Positions 21,004 to 31,075 of a stretch of 64,000 bases of DNA are shown piece after piece. Positions within the stretch are counted from its first letter, which is position 1; each line of letters opens with the position of its first letter. Source of the stretch: Prorocentrum cordatum (taxonomy: Eukaryota; Sar; Dinophyceae; Prorocentrales; Prorocentraceae); contig CAUYUJ010016065.1 of assembly GCA_963575745.1 (NCBI GenBank), forward strand, positions 229,001-293,000, in the 5' to 3' direction. The position numbers were made by a program, and so were the translations under genes. The notes beneath the pieces were generated by a model, which did no database searches, was not told the DNA's origin, and saw only the letters and a list, made by a program, of their open reading frames with translations.

Positions 21004-22130
21004 TGATGCACCCGCGATAAAAAGCCATACACATACTACGCTTGATTACCTTCGAAGTCGTGGACGACCAGAACGTGCTACGCTGCCTCCATGCTGCTCT
21101 TGCCGCGTCGCAGCGTCTCCCTATCTCGTCCCCTAGTCCCTGGTCCGACGGTGCGTAGGGCCCTAACACCCTCATCTCTCGCAAGGCCTCTCCCCTGAGC
21201 CCACTCGTCTGCTTCCTCAGTGCCCGCGTGCATTGGTAGCTTCGCTCACCTCGTAAAACTAGAAAGCGGTTTGCCTTGTCAGGATTGAGGCGCCAGCTTC
21301 CTGCTGTTCGTGCTTTCTCAAGTCTACCACTTACCAGGCTGACCTGCTCTACCACTTCTTCTTTTCTTGCTGCGATAGGTCGCATCGTAATCTTAGTAAT
21401 ATCATCCATGAATGTGCTAATGCTCAAGTCGTAGTACCGCTCATTTATGGGGTCTCTCTCCCTCCAGCCAGCCTGCGACGATGGGATTGTAGTTATCGTT
21501 AAAGTCACGTGGTGCCAGCGTGAAGCCCATCTGGGCCCCTTTATTGCTTGTCAGGTCAACTCGTTCGCCGGCTGCCTGTAGGGGCAGAGCTGTGTGCCCC
21601 AGCGCTCCGTAGGCGCACGGGAGGTCATACTATTCGGTGGTGCGGTCGATCTGTTCACGAAGTAACGCTCTGTCGGTTGACGCGAATGCGTTTGTGCAGT
21701 CAAAATTGCTCATGATTAACGATCTCCCTGCCCGTTCGCATCCCCACTTCGTGGCCAGCAAGACTAATGCTGCATTCTCTCGTGACCGACGCGCTAACCC
21801 TCCGTGCGCAAAGTGAGGCCGAACAATAGGCAACGCTCTTCGGTGGATCCCACCGTGCCACGCCATGCTAGCTGCGCAGTATGCGTGCATGATGCGCTTC
21901 CCCGCAATGCCTATCTTATTATTCGCTTTCTCCGTTGCAAAACTGTGCGATCGCGGCATGTCTGGTGGCATGGTCTGGCATTGTCTGAAGTGCTCCAGAA
22001 TCTTCATCAGCATCTTCGGTTCCTCGTACTCTAAATTTTTAAATAGAGGCATCCCAACTCCCGATAGTTCCGTCCTGCCAAAACTGCCAGTGGGGATCAA
22101 CAATAATTTATTGTGCTGGTTCGCCTGCGG
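20972..22130 (-). pseudogene. LINE reverse transcriptase domain
   Basis: Two minus-strand frames. The first (21630-22130) has GKRIMHAYCAASMAWHGGIH, HFAHGGLARRSRENAALVLL and MSNFDCTNAFASTDR near 21700, which is the first catalytic aspartate motif (F-x-D-x-x-x-A-F). The second (20972-21508) has STFMDDITKI near 21400, the F-x-D-D active site, followed by LEKARTAGSWRLNPDKANRF, the usual primer-grip region. The frames are separated by a shift between 21630 and 21508 that removes the thumb-side part of the palm. An in-frame TAG lies just upstream near 22150. The intact motifs suggest fairly recent decay or sequence errors. Confidence 0.75.
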
Positions 22131-22254
22131 CGCGCTGACGTGCTCCTATTGTTCTGGAGAAGCTTTCGCCCTTTGGCCAGGAGGAAGTGCGTGCTGTGCT
22201 TCTCGAGCTCCTCATCTGTCTCTTCTTTCTCAGCTTCTCTGATCCGCTTAGCTT

Positions 22255-24031
22255 CTAGTCTCTTTGTTTGCTGTCGGCCCAGGCAAATTTAGTTGGCTCA
22301 ATCAGTAACCGCACCATTTCTACTGGGGGCCCCCATTCAGGATATGCACGTCGTTTTTTTGCCTTTCTGCAGAATGACTTCACGGTCCAAAGATCCTTCT
22401 GCACTCTAGCTTTTAGATCAGCATCAGAGGGCGAGAAAGGAAAGTCACCATCGTCGAGCTCGCAGTCGTTCGCGCAATCCTGCCTAGTCCGTTCCCAGTC
22501 GAGCAGGGTGCACGCTAACCCCCCGTCATGCGGGTCACGACCTAGCTCCTCCCCCCACTGCTCTCCTGACCAGTGACAGCGGTGACTGAAGTAGAACCTC
22601 TTCTTTGGCCCTCGCCCGTTACGCTGATGCTCTACCCTGAGCCTGTGCATGTCAGCGAACCTGTTCTCTTTGTAAGCCTCCCAGATCTCTCGAACGATGC
22701 CTTCCCGCTCTGCTGCTGCGTGCGCCTCTCTCAGCTCCTTCATTGCTGCCGTCGCTCTTTTGAGCTCCTTCTCCACCTCTATCCTGCTCGCCTCCGTGCC
22801 TTCCTCATGTAGACCTTCTCTGTGCTGCCTCCTCTCCTCCAGTAGCTGCATCCTCCTCGTGCGCATCATGCAGTATGTACTGTCTGTGCTGCGCGCGCCC
22901 TGCTTGAACGCGCTGTGCAACGCCGCATTCACACACTCCACGTACTTCTTCCATAAGAAACCAGGAGACTTCTTCGAAAACAGCTGATCCCATATATCTT
23001 GATGTACCTTCTTAATCTGCTCATCTATCTGCGTGAACAGCTCTTCTCTTCTGTAACCTTTCTGCAGGCACCTCATCAAGCACCCCCGATCTATCTTGTC
23101 ATTTCCACCTGTCGGGTAACCGTGGTTGGTGACTGACATCTCCACGTGTATTCCTACCGGGATATGGTCCCTGAACCTTCTATCAGGGATCATCTGGAGT
23201 CTCTTGGCTGCTCTATACAGGCAACTGCACTGGGAGACAAGCGGAATGGCCCCTAACGGGACAGCCACGTGATCAATGTGTGACTCTTGCCGCTTGGGGC
23301 CGTAGAAGGTGGGCCCGTGCTCGTAGAATGTAATGACCACTGCCAGTCCGTTCTTGTAACAGAACCCTCTGTGTGCACGACCGTTCTCGTTCTCGCAGCA
23401 TCGATTCTTCCCTCCTAAGGTCACACTTCTTGTACGCTGCATGGTACCATCATCATCTCTGTGTAATCCTAGCCCGCTGCTCACGTCCCCTCCTATAATA
23501 ATTGCACATCTAACCCCCAGTGCGTCCAACTGCTGGTCAATCCATTTAAAGACCCTTTCAGCAATCAGTGTGTGCTTCGCATCACTCATCGGGGCAAGGT
23601 AAATACAGAAGGCAACGAGGTCAACCTCGTTCGTCTGAGTACGTATGCCGCCCACGCGCCCGCGAATATGCACTGGTGGTACGAATACTGTGTGCAAAGC
23701 TCGGCTAGGTATCCGATTATGTACCAATGTCGTGACCCCGCACGCGTCCGACACTAGCTTTCCCTTCCTCTTCCCAAAGTGTAATCCCCAATGTCGTGCG
23801 TGTGCGTGTTGGTGCGCTCCGTGGTCGGGCTGTGCAACTTGACATGTTCCAGATACAAGCACTACGTCCCACGACCCCAGCTCGCTGGATCTGTCTTCGT
23901 GCCGCTCGTGCGATGCTGACAACGGGTTGTATGCGCACACGCGCATGATGATCCTCACCGTCAACACAGCTGTCAGTAGACTCCCACCACGATTCATGCA
24001 AGCAGTGGGCCTCCTGCAAAAGAGGGAAGTG
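22255..24031 (-). pseudogene. LINE endonuclease domain and linker
   Basis: APE-type endonuclease of the LINE. Visible motifs are RIRTQTNEVDLVAFCIYL-like strands (about 23620), IIIGGDVSSGLG (about 23490, the G-D-x-x position of the metal site, with the usual Asn replaced by Ser), and ESHIDHVAVP (23262-23292, the S-x-I-D-H catalytic motif). It would nick target DNA to prime reverse transcription. After residue 460 comes a long Arg/Glu helical linker typical of these elements. The reading frame stops at 22255 (QRD-stop), but the protein continues in another frame as RLEAKRIREAEKEETDEELE, so one frameshift separates it from the RT. The nominal ORF extends through the N gap; that extension is meaningless. 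Confidence 0.75.
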
Positions 24032-24131
24032 NNNNNNNNNNNNNNNNNNNNNNNNNNNNNNNNNNNNNNNNNNNNNNNNNNNNNNNNNNNNNNNNNNNNN
24101 NNNNNNNNNNNNNNNNNNNNNNNNNNNNNNN
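24032..24131. other. assembly gap (100 N)
   Basis: Exactly 100 unknown bases, the usual placeholder for a gap of unknown size. The flanks are a LINE endonuclease on the left and GC-rich sequence with inverted GGCGCGCC motifs on the right, and they do not look continuous. Confidence 1.
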
Positions 24132-25342
24132 CCACTGCCCCGCTCAAACTGGCCCACACTATCTCCGAAATGATCTGGATGTCTGCGGGCGGCGCCGTCG
24201 GGCGCGCCCGTGAGCGGGGGCTGCCGCCGCGCCCCGACCACCGTGGGCGCGGGCGGCGGCCCCTTCGTCGGGCGCGCCAGTGGGCGGCGGCAGCCGCGGC
24301 GCCTTTGCCGCCGCGGAAGCGCGCGGCCGCCCTCCACGAACTCGTTGGGGGCCATCGCTGCCGCCCGCCACCGCGAGAATTGCGCAAATGCTGGCGGAGG
24401 GCAAGGCGGCGCGCGCGGACCGCGGCCGCTCCGCCACCTGGCATATCGGCCGTAGGCTGAACTCATGAAACGGGTCGGGCTTGAGCTCCTCGCCCTAACA
24501 GATACACGCAGGGCCCAGGCGGCCAAGTCCTGTACCCGACACGGCGGGCACTGGTGGCACGGTCGCCGCCAACCTTGGAACGCGCTTCGAAGGCGCGCCC
24601 TAATGCCGCGGCGTCCAGCGGGCGGCGGCGGGCGCGGCGCCAGCTCTGTTCGGAATTAAACTCCGATGCGCCACAGGCAGATTTGTCATGCCGACGGAGA
24701 CGGCCCCTGCCTCTGCCGCGCGCCTCTTGGCCGTCCTGAACCATCTCGGGTTGTACAGGACGCCACGCGCATGCTTGATCAAGTTCTCCGTCGGAAGCTT
24801 GAACTGCATCCTGCACGTTGCTTGCGCGCTGCCTGAACTGATCTGAAAGGGTGTAATGGTTGCTGCAGAGGAGCAGGGAAATTGGAAGCTCATCCTCCCG
24901 TTTTCTTCCCTGCCCTTCTCCCCGATCCCCTTCTCCTCCCCGACTATCTTCATTATTATCCCCCTCCTCGTCCCTATCCTCCTTCTCATTATCCCCCTCC
25001 TCCGCACTGGTTCTCATTTTCCCCCATTCTCCCTGTCATCATATCCCCCTTCTCTAACTCTTCCTCATGCCTCCTACTCTCCCCTCTTCCCCTCTCACCC
25101 CCCAACCCCCGCCCCCACCCCCCACCCCCCACCCCGCCCTTTGTCCTCCTCCCCTATCCCCCTGCCCTCATCCACCCCATATCCACCCTCTCCTTCTCCC
25201 GCTCCCTCCCTCTTCCCCCCCTCTCCTCCTCCTCCACTTTCTCCCAACCCTCCTCATACTTCACCCGGTTACTCCCTCCCTCCCCCATCCCCTCCTCACC
25301 CCTTATCCTCCTACCCCACATCTGCCCCTTACTCCATACTTA
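24132..25342. other. GC-rich flank, possible exon, then pyrimidine-rich tract
   Basis: 24132-24460 is extremely GC-rich, with several GGGCGCGCC-like words on both strands. Around 24650-24850 the minus strand reads QFKLPTENLIKHARGVLYNP and RWFRTAKRRAAEAGAVSVGM in one frame, which looks like a short exon of unknown function. 24890-25340 is almost pure C and T (CCCCTCCT, CCCACCCCC words), giving long spurious Pro/Ser ORFs. Confidence 0.45.
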
Positions 25343-26288
25343 TCATTCTCCGTCTTCTCCTCGGCGGCCGTGGAAATTGCCCCCAACGGCGGCGGCGGAA
25401 GCGGCGGGTTCTCGGCGGCGCTGTCTCTCTTCACGAACTGCGCCACCTGCGCGCGAGCTCTGGCGCAGCCCTCGTGGCTGGAGAGCCCCGCCATATGCCG
25501 TCGCGCGGGCCCGCGGGAGCCCGAATGTCTCAGCGATGCACCGCGCGGTCTGGCTTTCGGTGAGATGTAGCTTGGCGCGGTCGCCATCGCGCTCTGCGGG
25601 CGCATCACTCATGATACCGTCCTTGAACTCCTTGAACGCTGCGCGCCCGCCCAGCGCGCGCCGAGCGGGCCCAGCAGGGTCGGGGGGCGCGCCAGGGAAA
25701 CCGCAAGCGCAATTCGCCGTCATCTTGGGCGGCGGGTTGTCGCCGATGCAGCCCTTGACGGAGTATGCCACGATGCTGACGCTCTCGCCCAAGTACTTCT
25801 CCACCGCGTGCGCCCCGCGACCGCGCGGCGGGCAAATGTGCGCCCAGGACCCCGCTACTTCCGCCGAACCGTTGCTTCGCGGTCGACCGCATCAACATGC
25901 CCGCCTCGTCTATCTCGAACGCGTCGTCGAGGGCGGGATGGTGCTCGTCTGCATCAAGAGCAAACCTTTCCCGCCCCGCAGACATGGGGCCCCTGTATCC
26001 ATCGGCGAAATCGTCGGCGATGTCGCCGCGGCGGCGCGTGTTCTCGAGGGCCTCCTCCGCAACCAGCTGTATGAGCTCGGGCGCTTCGGCGAAGCCGTCA
26101 TGGCGGAGCTTGACCTCAAACTCGCCGAGGCCTGCGCCGTAAAGAAAGTTGCGCATGCGCCGTGCAACGCGGGTCGCCCGACTTGCTTGCGACTGCGATT
26201 TTGGTAAGGGGCAGATGGGGGGCGGGGGATGGGGGTGGGGCGGCGGATGCGGCGGGAGAGCGGCGGTGACGGCACTGGGGGGCGGCAC
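25343..26288 (-). CDS. downstream exons of an unknown gene
   Basis: The minus-strand frame 25605-26288 becomes protein-like after about 26190: RRMRNFLYGAGLGEFEVKLR, HDGFAEAPELIQLVAEEALE and DEAGMLMRSTAKQRFGGSSG. Near 25860-25800 the reading changes to the frame 25343-25804: EKYLGESVSIVAYSVKGCIG then PPPKMTANCACGFPG and AAFKEFKDGIMSDAP. An intron or frameshift joins the two. The N-terminal 30 codons of the first frame are Pro/His low complexity and are probably intronic. I recognise no domain. Confidence 0.45.
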
Positions 26289-26359
26289 GCATGTGCGGAG
26301 AGAAATGCAATAACGCTGGGTGAGTGCGGGGGGGGAGGGGCGCGGGGGAAGGCGACTGA

Positions 26360-27212
26360 CGGAAATTGCAGCCGACGCCTATGAAATGGCGCGGGTTGGC
26401 AATCGCCCACGCGGCCCCGCTATCGAAATAAGGAAATAGGGGCTGATACAATGCGCGAGGTACAACTCCAACTCGCGCCAGATGCCTGGCCGCATCGAAC
26501 TCCGCCTCGACCCCGTTGGTGTTGGGCGTGTAAGCACACCCGTGGGCGTCGAATACGCTTTTGATCTTGCGCTCCTCCGCGGTCGGGCGGCCGCCCATCT
26601 GCCTCGGGCGTCGGAATGGCGTCGGAATCGGCATCGGTGCTAGCGGCCGCGCTGGCTGGCCGCGGGCGGTCTCCGTGTCATCTGACACTGGGCGGCATAG
26701 CAGCCGCGCCATCTCTGGGACGTCGCCTGCTTGGCGCGCCACTCACCTTGGCGGTCCCGCGTCAATCCCGACGTATGCGATCGGGTCTGCGCCGCGGTCA
26801 ACGCCGCCTGTGGTCGGGCGCGCGGTGCGGTGGCATTTGTTAGCGGCTGCGCTCGTACCGAATGGAACGAGGCGATCGCGCCGTCAACCAGCGCGCGGCA
26901 TACAGTTGCGGGCGCATGTCCATCGGCGGCGCGCCACGGAATGATGCGACGGAGGGTGACGGGCCCCCGCGTGCGGCGCGATTCTGCATGCCCGCTGGAG
27001 TCGCATGGATTGCGCACGTCGGGTAGGGCGCAGGAACGTCGCCATTGAGGCATTCTGTGGAGCTCCCTATGGGGCCACGAACCGTGTGAGGGGTTTCCCG
27101 ACATGCGTGCGGTAGCGCCAAGCGAACCCCGCAACTTTGGCTTTCTGCGGCGCTCTTTATGGGGCCACGAACCTCCGCGGGCCCGCGTTGCGGCGGCGCG
27201 AAGAAGTTGCAA
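26360..27212 (-). CDS. upstream exon(s) of the same unknown gene
   Basis: The frame 26116-26742 contains AEERKIKSVFDAHGCAYTPN, GVEAEFDAARHLARVGVVPR and LFPYFDSGAAWAIANPRHFI, all protein-like, ending near 26370 at GVGCNF. A GT follows at once, and AG sites lie near 26205, so an intron of roughly 150-190 bases to the next exon is plausible. Further upstream (26640-27212) one frame gives TLRRIIPWRAADGHAPATVC, but its first part consists of two imperfect copies of a WPHKE/WPHRE unit and looks repeat-derived. Function unknown. Confidence 0.4.
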
Positions 27213-27966
27213 CGAAAAAACGCAGAGGGCGAGGAACGCGGCGCGGCGCCGTCGCTGATGTGAGGTGTTGACAAGGCGCGCAAAGCAGCGCGGGGCCCAG
27301 TGGGTGCCCTTCGGTCCCCTTCAGAAACCATCAGGGAACCTGAAGGGGAGGAGGGGTGGAAACCCATATAGAGCACCAAACACTCGGCCCTGATGCAAAA
27401 AGCTTGAGGTTTCATGCATATGGACTCATCTGGGGCCCTATGGAACCCTCGCGAACTTTCAACGCTCCAGATGGGTACTGTGAGTCCTTCAGAGCATTCC
27501 CGAACCATCAAGAACCCTCCGAGACCCAGAGAAACCCTGACGGGCGCCCAGGAACCCTCAGCCCAATCATGTGTATTATGTAACTTTTTTGTTGTCGCAT
27601 GCGTTGGCGGCTTCCTGGGGCCCTGACGGGCCACCGAGAAACCATCGACGCAAACCAAGCAACTATTAAATTTTCTATAAAGCAAAAACAAACAATAATG
27701 GTCTACGTACAAATGGCCAGCGCGACACGGCGCGCCAATCATAACCTAGCGCACGCTTTCTTTTCGAAAAGCAATGGCGCCGACGCGCGACACGAAAAAT
27801 CTGTCGGCGCCTGGGTGGGGGGGGGGGTAGATTGTGAGTGTACACGCGCAATATCATGCGTTAAACACTATAAAAGTCTTACATCATAAACACAGACACA
27901 CAGAGACCGAACGTGAAAAAACAATACACACACACTCGAGGTATGAACGCAATCGAATTGTCATCG
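27213..27966. other. no supported gene; hairpin and short repeats
   Basis: Contains imperfect repeats of words such as GGAACCCTC and AACCATCA (27300-27660) and a 9-bp stem hairpin at 27316-27348. A G-run lies at 27817-27827. ORFs (26840-27742, minus) follow the repeats and are not convincing. Confidence 0.5.
27316..27348. other. perfect 9-bp stem inverted repeat
   Basis: CCCCTTCAG (27316-27324) pairs with CTGAAGGGG (27340-27348) across a 15-base spacer. No T-run follows, and the role is unknown. Confidence 0.7.
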
Positions 27967-28090
27967 GAGCATTTTTGGAATATTGTTCGAGTATTTTTCG
28001 AATATGTTTCGAGTATCTTTGGAGTATCTTTTGAGTATGTTTGGAGTATTTTCGGCGGAGCATTTTCGGAATATTTTCGGAGTACTTTTG
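27967..28090. repeat. 11-bp phased GAGTATTTTTG minisatellite
   Basis: Eight contiguous 11-base units (GAGCATTTTTG, GAATATTGTTC, GAGTATTTTTC, GAATATGTTTC, GAGTATCTTTG, GAGTATCTTTT, GAGTATGTTTG, GAGTATTTTCG) at 27967-28054. After a 3-base insertion come three more to 28090. Each unit carries a T tract once per 11 bases, close to one helical turn. A smaller cluster recurs at 28325-28360. Confidence 0.9.
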
Positions 28091-28848
28091 AAGCATCGGG
28101 ACGCGCGAAAAAATAACGAAAGCGATGCAAAACACTTGCGAACTGCATGCGAACGCGCTGAACGTCGCAACGACAGCAACGCGAGAACAGCGCAAGTCGC
28201 ATCTTAAAGTAGCATGCGAAAGCGATGCGCGCACACTCCGAGACCCAACAACTCTCACGACGAAACGGCGCCGCACCATTTTGATAAAGTTGGCGACCAT
28301 TTCGAAATGGTGCGGTGCTTCGCTCGAGTATTTTTGGAATATTTTTTGACGATTTTAATTATCAAAGAATCGTCCGAAAATCGTCCAAAGATACTCCGCC
28401 TGAAAACCTATCGAAACCGAAATGGTGCGGCACCATTCCCCTGCCCGACCCCGCGAACCCCAGATTGGTGCACCCCCCGTCACCGACTGCCAGATCGATT
28501 GAGATATTGGGGGGTGGCCTTACCTCCCTCCCCCTCCCTCCCCCCTCCCCCAGGAGCCCTCCCTCCCCCAGGAGCCCACCCGCCACCAAGAGCCCTCGTC
28601 CCCCCCCTAGAGGCCTTCGCCCTCCCACCAGAGGCAATCGCCCTCCCCTGAAAAGCCCTTGCCCTTCCTCCAACGGCCCTCACTCTGACCTTCTTCCATT
28701 CCCCACCCACTCGCTCCCATCCTCAACCCATCATCCTTATGTTTCTCACTGCAGCTTTGATGACTACAACGTTGCTCACGTCACACTCCGAACATATATA
28801 AGTGCTGATCGACCGCGCCGCGCGGCTCGTCACAACGCTATGCAGAAG
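28091..28848. other. no supported gene
   Basis: Mixed sequence containing a second short AT-rich repeat cluster (28320-28400), the word AAATGGTGCGGC at about 28303 and 28420, and a C-rich stretch with repeated CCAGGAGCCC/AAGAGCCCTC words (28520-28680). Confidence 0.5.
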
Positions 28849-29178
28849 TTAAACTTTGCCCTCTGGCTCAGAATTATCACCGTCTCGCTTCTGCAGTTCC
28901 TTGCGCAACAAACCGCGACCAAGTTCAAAGCCCTTCAGCTCATCCCTGGCCGCTTTCCTACTTTCTGGAGGGGGCGAAAAGTCCTTATGGAGCCCCCTCG
29001 GGGGCTTACCCCATCCAGGCTCATTGCAAGCCTTCAGCCACGCGTACATGTAACCCAGGGGTCGCCCCTGCCCAGGGTGTGAAAACAGCCGAGAACGCTT
29101 AGGCGAAGTTGCCTTCCTAGTCTTAGTGCAGTTCACATGGCGTTTGCACGTTGCTTGAAAAAAGCCTTGCTTATCCAC
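28849..29178 (-). CDS. unknown exon with Cys/His cluster and GRPLGYMYAWL motif
   Basis: A 109-codon minus-strand stretch. It holds ATCKRHVNCTKTRKATSP (C-x-x-x-H-x-x-C), GRPLGYMYAWLKACNEPGW and a charged C-terminal helix (ESRKAARDELKGFELGRGLL), ending at a stop at 28849. It looks like the C-terminal end of a real protein with a zinc-binding knot. I have an impression of similar tails on dinoflagellate mobile-element proteins but cannot verify it. Upstream on the same strand, 29576-29938 may be another exon. Confidence 0.4.
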   Translation of the reverse strand: MDKQGFFQATCKRHVNCTKTRKATSPKRSRLFSHPGQGRPLGYMYAWLKACNEPGWGKPPRGLHKDFSPPPESRKAARDELKGFELGRGLLRKELQKRDGDNSEPEGKV

Positions 29179-29575
29179 CAGCCCACGCTCTGCGACGGGG
29201 CCCCAGGCCGTGAATCACGATGACGTCGCCTGCCGACGAGGACGCGCGACAACCGCCTGGCCAACCATGCGCTCACTGCGTCGGCCCCAACCCTGACAGC
29301 CCCCTGGGCGATGCAGGATAAGAGTGCATCTGGCCGAAGTCCTGGCCCCGCGAAGGCCCTCAGGGATACCGACACTCCGAGTCCGAACCGCCGCGTTCTT
29401 ACAAACCGATGGGGGTGGGAGCGGTGGCATCGGCCGAGCCTCGACGGCACCTCGAAAACTACGACTGGCAAATCGCGACGGCATGGGGGAGGGGGTGTGG
29501 CCCAAGGCTTCGGGGAAGCGGAAATGCCGAAGGCATGCATATAGTAGGCGATGCGACCAGCATTATTAGGAAGAA

Positions 29576-29938
29576 TCAAAGCAGCATCAGCGTTGTCACG
29601 CGGCCCCGCCTCCGCCGCTGGGAATGGGGCAGGCGGCGGCGGGCACGGCTCGGGCGCCACAAAGGGTGGCGCCACGGGGGGAACGACGCCCTCCGCGCCC
29701 CCAGGAAAAGCAGGAGGGCGGGGTGGCGGTGCCGCAGGGCCTGGTTCACCAGGCTCATCTGGCCGAGGTTCAGGCTCGACTGGCGGAGGGTCGAGCACAC
29801 CTGGTCCAGGACCAGGCCCGTGACGCCCATCGCCGCTGCCCCTGCCGACGTGGGCGCCACGCGCGTATGCGGCGCGACCGACAACGGCATGCAACAAACA
29901 AATGCACGTGCCGTACAACAAAACATGCGACAATGCAA
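29576..29938 (-). CDS. possible upstream exon of the same gene
   Basis: The minus-strand segment near 29850-29730 reads AAAMGVTGLVLDQVCSTLRQ then SSLNLGQMSLVNQALRHR, an amphipathic, likely coiled-coil helix. The rest of the frame is Arg-rich and doubtful. The overlapping 339-codon ORF at 29133-30152 is Pro/Gly-rich through the same bases and is judged a shadow. Confidence 0.3.
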   Translation of the reverse strand: MHCRMFCCTARAFVCCMPLSVAPHTRVAPTSAGAAAMGVTGLVLDQVCSTLRQSSLNLGQMSLVNQALRHRHPALLLFLGARRASFPPWRHPLWRPSRARRRLPHSQRRRRGRVTTLMLL

Positions 29939-30054
29939 TCAGAAAGTTGCCCCGCCGACCGACGACTCGACGCGCGCGTGCACTGCATAATTGTGAACCA
30001 AAGAAAGCATGCATCGAACGCGTGCTGCGGTCGATTACTCTGCAGATTGGATGA

Positions 30055-30145
30055 GGAGAAGGGGGGGAGGAGGAGGAGGAGGGGAAGAGGAGGAAAGGAG
30101 AAGGACAAGGAGAAGAAGGAGAAGAAAGAGAAGGAGGAGACCTCA
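30055..30145. repeat. polypurine GGAGAAGG tract
   Basis: About 90 bases of G and A on the plus strand (GGAGGAGGAGG then GGAGAAGGAGAAG). Confidence 0.9.
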
Positions 30146-30595
30146 TATGCAAAACGAATGAAAACTAATGACAGCAAAACCGTGACACACTTCATGAACA
30201 TGGACCCCAAACAGCGGTGCATGTATATCGAGCGTTGCTCTAGATAGCCCCTGGCCCCTGGCCGTCACTTGTACTACTAAGGCAAAGCGCTTACGGTTCC
30301 AACCAAGCGGTTAAGTCAAACATTCAAACAAAAACATGCGTGTCATCGCGTGCATTATGTTCAGTGTGGTAACACTTTTCCACAGAATTATACAGTGGGC
30401 CCACGGGGCACAATGTTAGGCGCATTGTCTCCATGTTACACATCGCCCCTACTACGTACACAACCGTGCCATGTAACTCGCGGGTTCAATGCATTGTTAC
30501 ATATGAGGACCCTGACCCGCATGCCTTAAACCCTCACCAGCGACACACTTAGTGGCATTTACACGCTCTCTTCTGGGCTGGGCCTGTCAGTCGGC
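30146..30595. other. no supported gene
   Basis: Unique-looking sequence of lower GC with no ORF worth reporting and no repeat or RNA signature that I can see. Confidence 0.5.
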
Positions 30596-30790
30596 GCGGC
30601 GCCTATGTAACCGCCGTCGCCGCCCCGTCGCCGCCTTGCTGCCGCCCGTCGCCTGGGCCTGGTTGGTGGCCTGGCGGCTATGTTGCCGCAGTCGCCGCCC
30701 CGTCGCCTCCTTGTCGCCGCCCGTCTGGCTGTCGGTATGGCGGCTATGTCGCCGCCGTTGCCGCCCCGTCGCCGCTCGTCGGCGCTGCGG
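30596..30790. repeat. GCCGTCGCCGCC-type repeats
   Basis: Imperfect tandem units of about 60 bases containing GTCGCCGCCCCGTCGCCGCC, occurring at least three times. ORFs over them are repeat products. Confidence 0.75.
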
Positions 30791-30829
30791 CCTAGCTTGA
30801 CCCCCGTAGATTGCTTTGCAACGGTCACA

Positions 30830-31075
30830 ACACATCATGGGCTGCACCACATAGAGTGCACTGCAATGGTCGCATTGCACAGGTTGCACAACTTGGGTTG
30901 CACCAAATAGGTTGCCCACATAGATTGCACCACAAACGTTGCGCCACATTGGTTGCGCGCAAAGAGCGCAACGCATAGACTTCATTGCGTTGGTTGCACC
31001 GCAAAACTTGCACTGCATAGTTTGCACTACATGGGCTGCACGCATGGATCTATCGCATGGGCTGCAATGCATAAT
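30830..31075. repeat. degenerate TTGCACCACATAG repeats
   Basis: A ladder of 12-20 base imperfect units such as GGTTGCACAACTTGGGTTGC and TTGCGCCACATTGGTTGCG. It resembles in style the CAATGCAACACAATG repeat upstream of the duplicated long ORF, but no exact unit is shared. Confidence 0.7.

Larger units (their letters stand above)
18914..24031 (-). mobile_element. LINE retrotransposon ORF2 (endonuclease-RT-zinc finger), decayed
   Basis: A minus-strand non-LTR element whose domains are in the expected order: endonuclease (23.9-22.9 kb), linker, reverse transcriptase (22.1-20.9 kb), a post-RT region with RRLKWYQRWSQFP (20.8 kb), a Cys/His finger (20.3 kb) and a helical C-terminal extension (20.1-18.9 kb). 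At least five frame changes or stops interrupt it, so it cannot encode a full protein as assembled. The 5' end abuts the N gap, so ORF1 and the promoter are not visible. No poly-A or target-site duplication was identified at the 3' side. Confidence 0.75.

Noticed and set aside
23717-24526. ORFs running through the N gap on both strands
   Set aside because: The unknown bases are a gap placeholder, so continuity of frame across them has no meaning.
24882-26207. Plus-strand 441-codon ORF
   Set aside because: It starts at TTG in a pyrimidine-only tract and then runs antisense to a better minus-strand coding signal; composition is Pro/Ser/Leu low complexity.
29133-30152. 339-codon minus-strand Pro/Gly-rich ORF
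   Set aside because: Low complexity, and a different frame of the same strand gives the better helix at 29730-29850.
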